From Verrucomicrobiota bacterium (GTDB lineage Bacteria > Chlamydiota > Chlamydiia > Chlamydiales > Rhabdochlamydiaceae): DNA of 64,000 bases. The number at the start of each line of letters is the position of its first letter. The stretch's first letter is position 1. This document shows positions 61,799-64,000 of this stretch, in pieces. The translations under genes and the position numbers were made by a program. The notes under the pieces were generated by a model that saw only the letters and a program-made list of their open reading frames with translations, had not been told where the DNA came from and ran no database searches. The stretch lies in assembly GCA_018239715.1 (NCBI GenBank), contig JAFEGW010000008.1, positions 62,001 through 126,000 of the forward strand, read 5' to 3'.

Positions 61799-62160
61799 GG
61801 GGGTGAAAGGCTTCGACTAGGAAGCTGAGAGCTCATGGCATGCGGAGGTCGTCGATCACCTCTTTAAACTATCGGCAAATTATAATTGACAACCATAACG
61901 GTTCTCAAGAACTTCTCGCAGCTTAACCGTTGCTGAGTTCCGATACTCTGGGGTCTGACCAGGAACTTTAGAAGTATCGTCATTAACCCTGGTGTGGCGC
62001 TCTTTGCCGCCTTATGGAAGAGCTAGCCGAGATTACATAGGGCGTATAGATCTGAAACGGGGCGCCTCCCGGTAAGATCTATTAAATGACGGAGGCGATA
62101 AGCATGTAGGCATGGGTTGGATGTTTGCTTAGGACGAGAGTTCGAATCTCTCCACCTCCA
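61799..62160 (+). ncRNA. ssrA: Transfer-messenger RNA
   Basis: The 5' end GGGGGTGAAAGG pairs with the 3' CACCTCC (62153-62159), discriminator A, no CCA encoded. The T-arm is GAGAG-TTCGAAT-CTCTC. The tag reading frame ends CTCGCAGCTTAA (LAA-stop), the normal tag end. The expected resume codon GCA (61875-61877, with T and A at -5 and -4 as in E. coli) is in another frame: read from GCA it stops after ANYN, whereas the frame ending in ELLAA starts one base later. See findings. It rescues stalled ribosomes with SmpB. Confidence 0.92.
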
Positions 62161-62740
62161 ATTGGTTGGACAATCCTTATAGTCCAACATCGTTTTGAAC
62201 GGTTCAGCTACTTGTACTGAGAGGTTTACGCCTCTCAGTTGCAAGTTCTGAAATACTAAATTCAAAAGTTGTCGTTTTTCACCCACTTCAGAACTCTCGA
62301 AGATCTCACGAGCGCGAGCCGCTAAATTCAATACCATGTTGGCAGTCACATAAAAATTTTGATCAGCTTTCTTATGATTTTTCATTTCCTCAGCAATTTC
62401 AAGCTGGCGAGTCTTGTATTCCCGGACCTTTTCTAGGTACAACTTATCATCGATGAGTCCATCAAGCTTGTCGTCATAGATCTGTCCTAGCCTCTTTTGG
62501 ATCTTGTCCCGTTCCTTTTGCAAAGAGGTCAAGCTTTCGGTGTGAAATTGGGTTTCGGATTCATGGATTTCTTTCAGATACTGTTTTACCGCCTCAATTT
62601 GTTCTCTACTTTAAGCAATTTGATCCAAGTAGCTCGAGAAAGTCTTAATCAAAGCTTCTTCCTTCACATAAACCCTCTTGCATACCTTTTTTGCGGGGCT
62701 CGACTTTCCTTGAAAGCTAGTGCACAGGCAGATGTAAAAT
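62023..62740 (-). pseudogene. Decayed serine-recombinase fragment at the tmRNA 3' end
   Basis: Translation of the minus strand gives the C-terminal part of a large serine recombinase: VYVKEEALIKTFSSYLDQIA, an in-frame stop (TAA near 62611), then REQIEAVKQYLKEIHES, TSLQKERDKIQKRLGQIYDD and ARAREIFESSEVGEKRQLLN. The Cys-containing zinc-ribbon remnant lies near 62700. The reading frame runs into the tmRNA (NWRWRDSNSRPK is antisense to its 3' part). The catalytic N-terminal domain is missing. It is the scar of an element that entered at ssrA. Confidence 0.75.
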
Positions 62741-62858
62741 TGATTTTAAAAGAATTACGTAAAAGGCATGTAATCTGTGAAAAGCTTCTATTATTTAAAA
62801 TTTAATTTATTATTCAATTACACCTAAACCTCAGAAGGATATCAAAAAATTCTTGTAA

Positions 62859-62888
62859 TTGTAAAATTTACGCAAATTTTGTTAAAAT
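62859..62888 (+). promoter_or_regulatory. Candidate promoter for the 156-residue hypothetical gene
   Basis: TTGTAA (62859-62864), 18 bases, TAAAAT (62883-62888), 33 bases before the ATG at 62922. The region is AT-rich, so a chance match is possible. Confidence 0.4.
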
Positions 62889-62921
62889 TGGATCACAACC
62901 TTAAACATTTATGAATTAATT

Positions 62922-63392
62922 ATGTCAGCCAATATATCTGCACCGAGTATAGAAGCATATAGATACGGATGGGAAACCTATGCAAATCAACAGGTGTCCG
63001 AAATCCACAAAATGAGTCCTGAAGAACGTAAGCAATCTATAGATCGATTACGTCTCGCATGTGCCTCAAAGGGACTCCCATGGGAGGATGCGAAGTCTAC
63101 AATGCAATACCCTGGTGGAATGACTGAGAAAGAGTTGGAATTGCGGGCCGCTTTGCAAACGTATTTCGATCCACTCTCTGCAGATGTATTGCAATCGCAT
63201 TTTACACACTTTTATCGCAAGGGCAGGATAATCACCACAGTGGCAGAATCAGCGACTGAGGACAGCAAGAGGGAACAACTGAATTGTAATGGCAAGGCAA
63301 ATAGGCTGATAGTCGATGAACTCGGCAAATCCTTACTCAGAAAAGGCATTCAGCCTCAGCTTCCTCCAGCTGCAGCACAACAAAAAGTTTAG
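62922..63392 (+). CDS. Hypothetical protein
   Basis: The 156-residue hydrophilic protein has helical patches (QQVSEIHKMSPEERKQSIDR, EKELELRAALQTYFDPLSAD) and a Pro/Ala/Gln C-terminus. No signal peptide, membrane segment or known motif. It has no clear ribosome site. Its AT-rich setting next to the recombinase scar suggests it may be cargo of the former element. It could also be a lineage-specific gene. Confidence 0.5.
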   Translation: MSANISAPSIEAYRYGWETYANQQVSEIHKMSPEERKQSIDRLRLACASKGLPWEDAKSTMQYPGGMTEKELELRAALQTYFDPLSADVLQSHFTHFYRKGRIITTVAESATEDSKREQLNCNGKANRLIVDELGKSLLRKGIQPQLPPAAAQQKV

Positions 63393-64000
63393 ACTAGAGA
63401 CCTAGATTTAGACCTAAATGAGAGTTTGCGGCGGCACCATTTTCTAGTTATTACTGACACTTATGTCTTAGACTCAAGATCGTATATCAAATTGCTTTGT
63501 TGCCATTATCGACAAAGAATATGTTCTAATCAAGCTACACCATTGAAAATCCTGAAATTGAGGTTGAAATTCAAGAAATTTTCAGATCAAATAAATTAGT
63601 TAAGAAATTTTTAAGCTATAAATTGAATGAAAAATCATATAATTTTGTACTAATTCACCATTCAGAAAAGATAAAGCTTACATCGAAGGTAACTTATAAT
63701 ACTTCCGAGCATGGCCCCTTGAGCTTTATCGCGAGTTGCAATAAAAAAGTCTGCATTTTTGTCGATAAAAAGGCTTCACGAGCGCTTATTAAGCATATTT
63801 CAAGCTTCCATAATTTTTCATTTTGGAGTCGTTGCGGGAATTTTTTTGTCTCTAATGGGAGCAAAATACAGCATTAATGTACCGAAAAGAAACGATTTTC
63901 TACTAAATATACGATCTATACCTATACTCCCATGCTCTTACTGCACAGCTGTGAGGAAGGTAGCACCCTAAAAATTGTGCTTTTTTAGATCAGTCCTACA
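63393..64000. other. About 600 AT-rich bases with no confident gene
   Basis: The only candidate is an 84-residue frame (63623-63877, TTG start, NEKSYNFVLIHHSEKIKLTS near the front) whose frame is open back to 63530 but has an in-frame stop after ATG-TTC at 63521. It may be a broken gene. Nothing else is supportable to the window edge. Confidence 0.35.

Noticed and set aside
62023-62532. Intact 169-residue recombinase gene
   Set aside because: It begins at a TTG inside a larger homologous frame with an in-frame stop and lacks the catalytic domain; its end is tmRNA antisense.
63623-63877. 84-residue gene near the right edge
   Set aside because: TTG start, no ribosome site, AT-rich region and an upstream in-frame stop; at best a broken gene.

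Overview
The window most likely comes from an environmental (amoeba- or protist-associated) member of the Chlamydiae. The pointers are a very large signal peptidase I (about 635 residues), a long eukaryote-like isoleucyl-tRNA synthetase, F-box/WD40 proteins that only make sense in a eukaryotic host, many hypothetical membrane proteins, and RNA genes without an encoded CCA. This is inferred from protein families, not from a database match. Base composition is moderate, with clearly AT-rich stretches at about 26.6-26.9 kb and 62.7-64.0 kb.

Layout. 0-4.4 kb: an ASCH-domain gene, a WD40 protein and two convergent F-box/WD40 proteins (candidate effectors on host ubiquitin ligases). 4.4-13.8 kb: a LOG-like protein, an outer-membrane barrel, a CAT-anticodon tRNA with a good promoter, small enzymes (possible oxygenase, GNAT, DHFR-like), divergent envelope-stress sets (YidH-like/HdeD-like against DUF948-like/YtxH-like), another barrel and a beta-carbonic anhydrase. 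13.8-24.6 kb: hexapeptide acetyltransferase, a 1155-residue secreted protein with six tandem Ig/cadherin-like repeats, a type II methionine aminopeptidase, an NfeD/flotillin pair, a methyltransferase with a signal peptide, and a DipZ-like thiol transporter. 24.7-30.8 kb: lineage-type proteins with Ala/Pro-rich or His-rich low-complexity regions and a translationally coupled pair of PI3/4-kinase-like proteins, one predicted to be a lipoprotein. 31-37.3 kb: AlkD-like, MazG-like and thioesterase genes, an exported GT-B-like protein, a 2'-5' ligase/archease fusion overlapping rtcB (RNA repair), a HigBA-type toxin-antitoxin pair and a DUF167 gene.

37.4-47.0 kb is the most distinctive part: four large paralogues in tandem on one strand. 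They share an N-terminal domain with one hydrophobic segment, a Pro-rich linker, and a variable number (about 4-6) of a roughly 100-residue helical module that I do not recognise. Each is preceded by a promoter of the same design (TTG-hexamer, exactly 18 bases, TG-extended -10).

47-64 kb: coiled-coil exported protein, CDF metal exporter, lepB and a membrane protein, a complete HlyD/NodT/DevC/DevA-type exporter, ileS, and ssrA (tmRNA). The 3' end of ssrA carries a decayed serine-recombinase gene, the scar of an integrated element. The tmRNA tag frame appears broken as written. The last 1.2 kb is AT-rich with only one reasonable gene.
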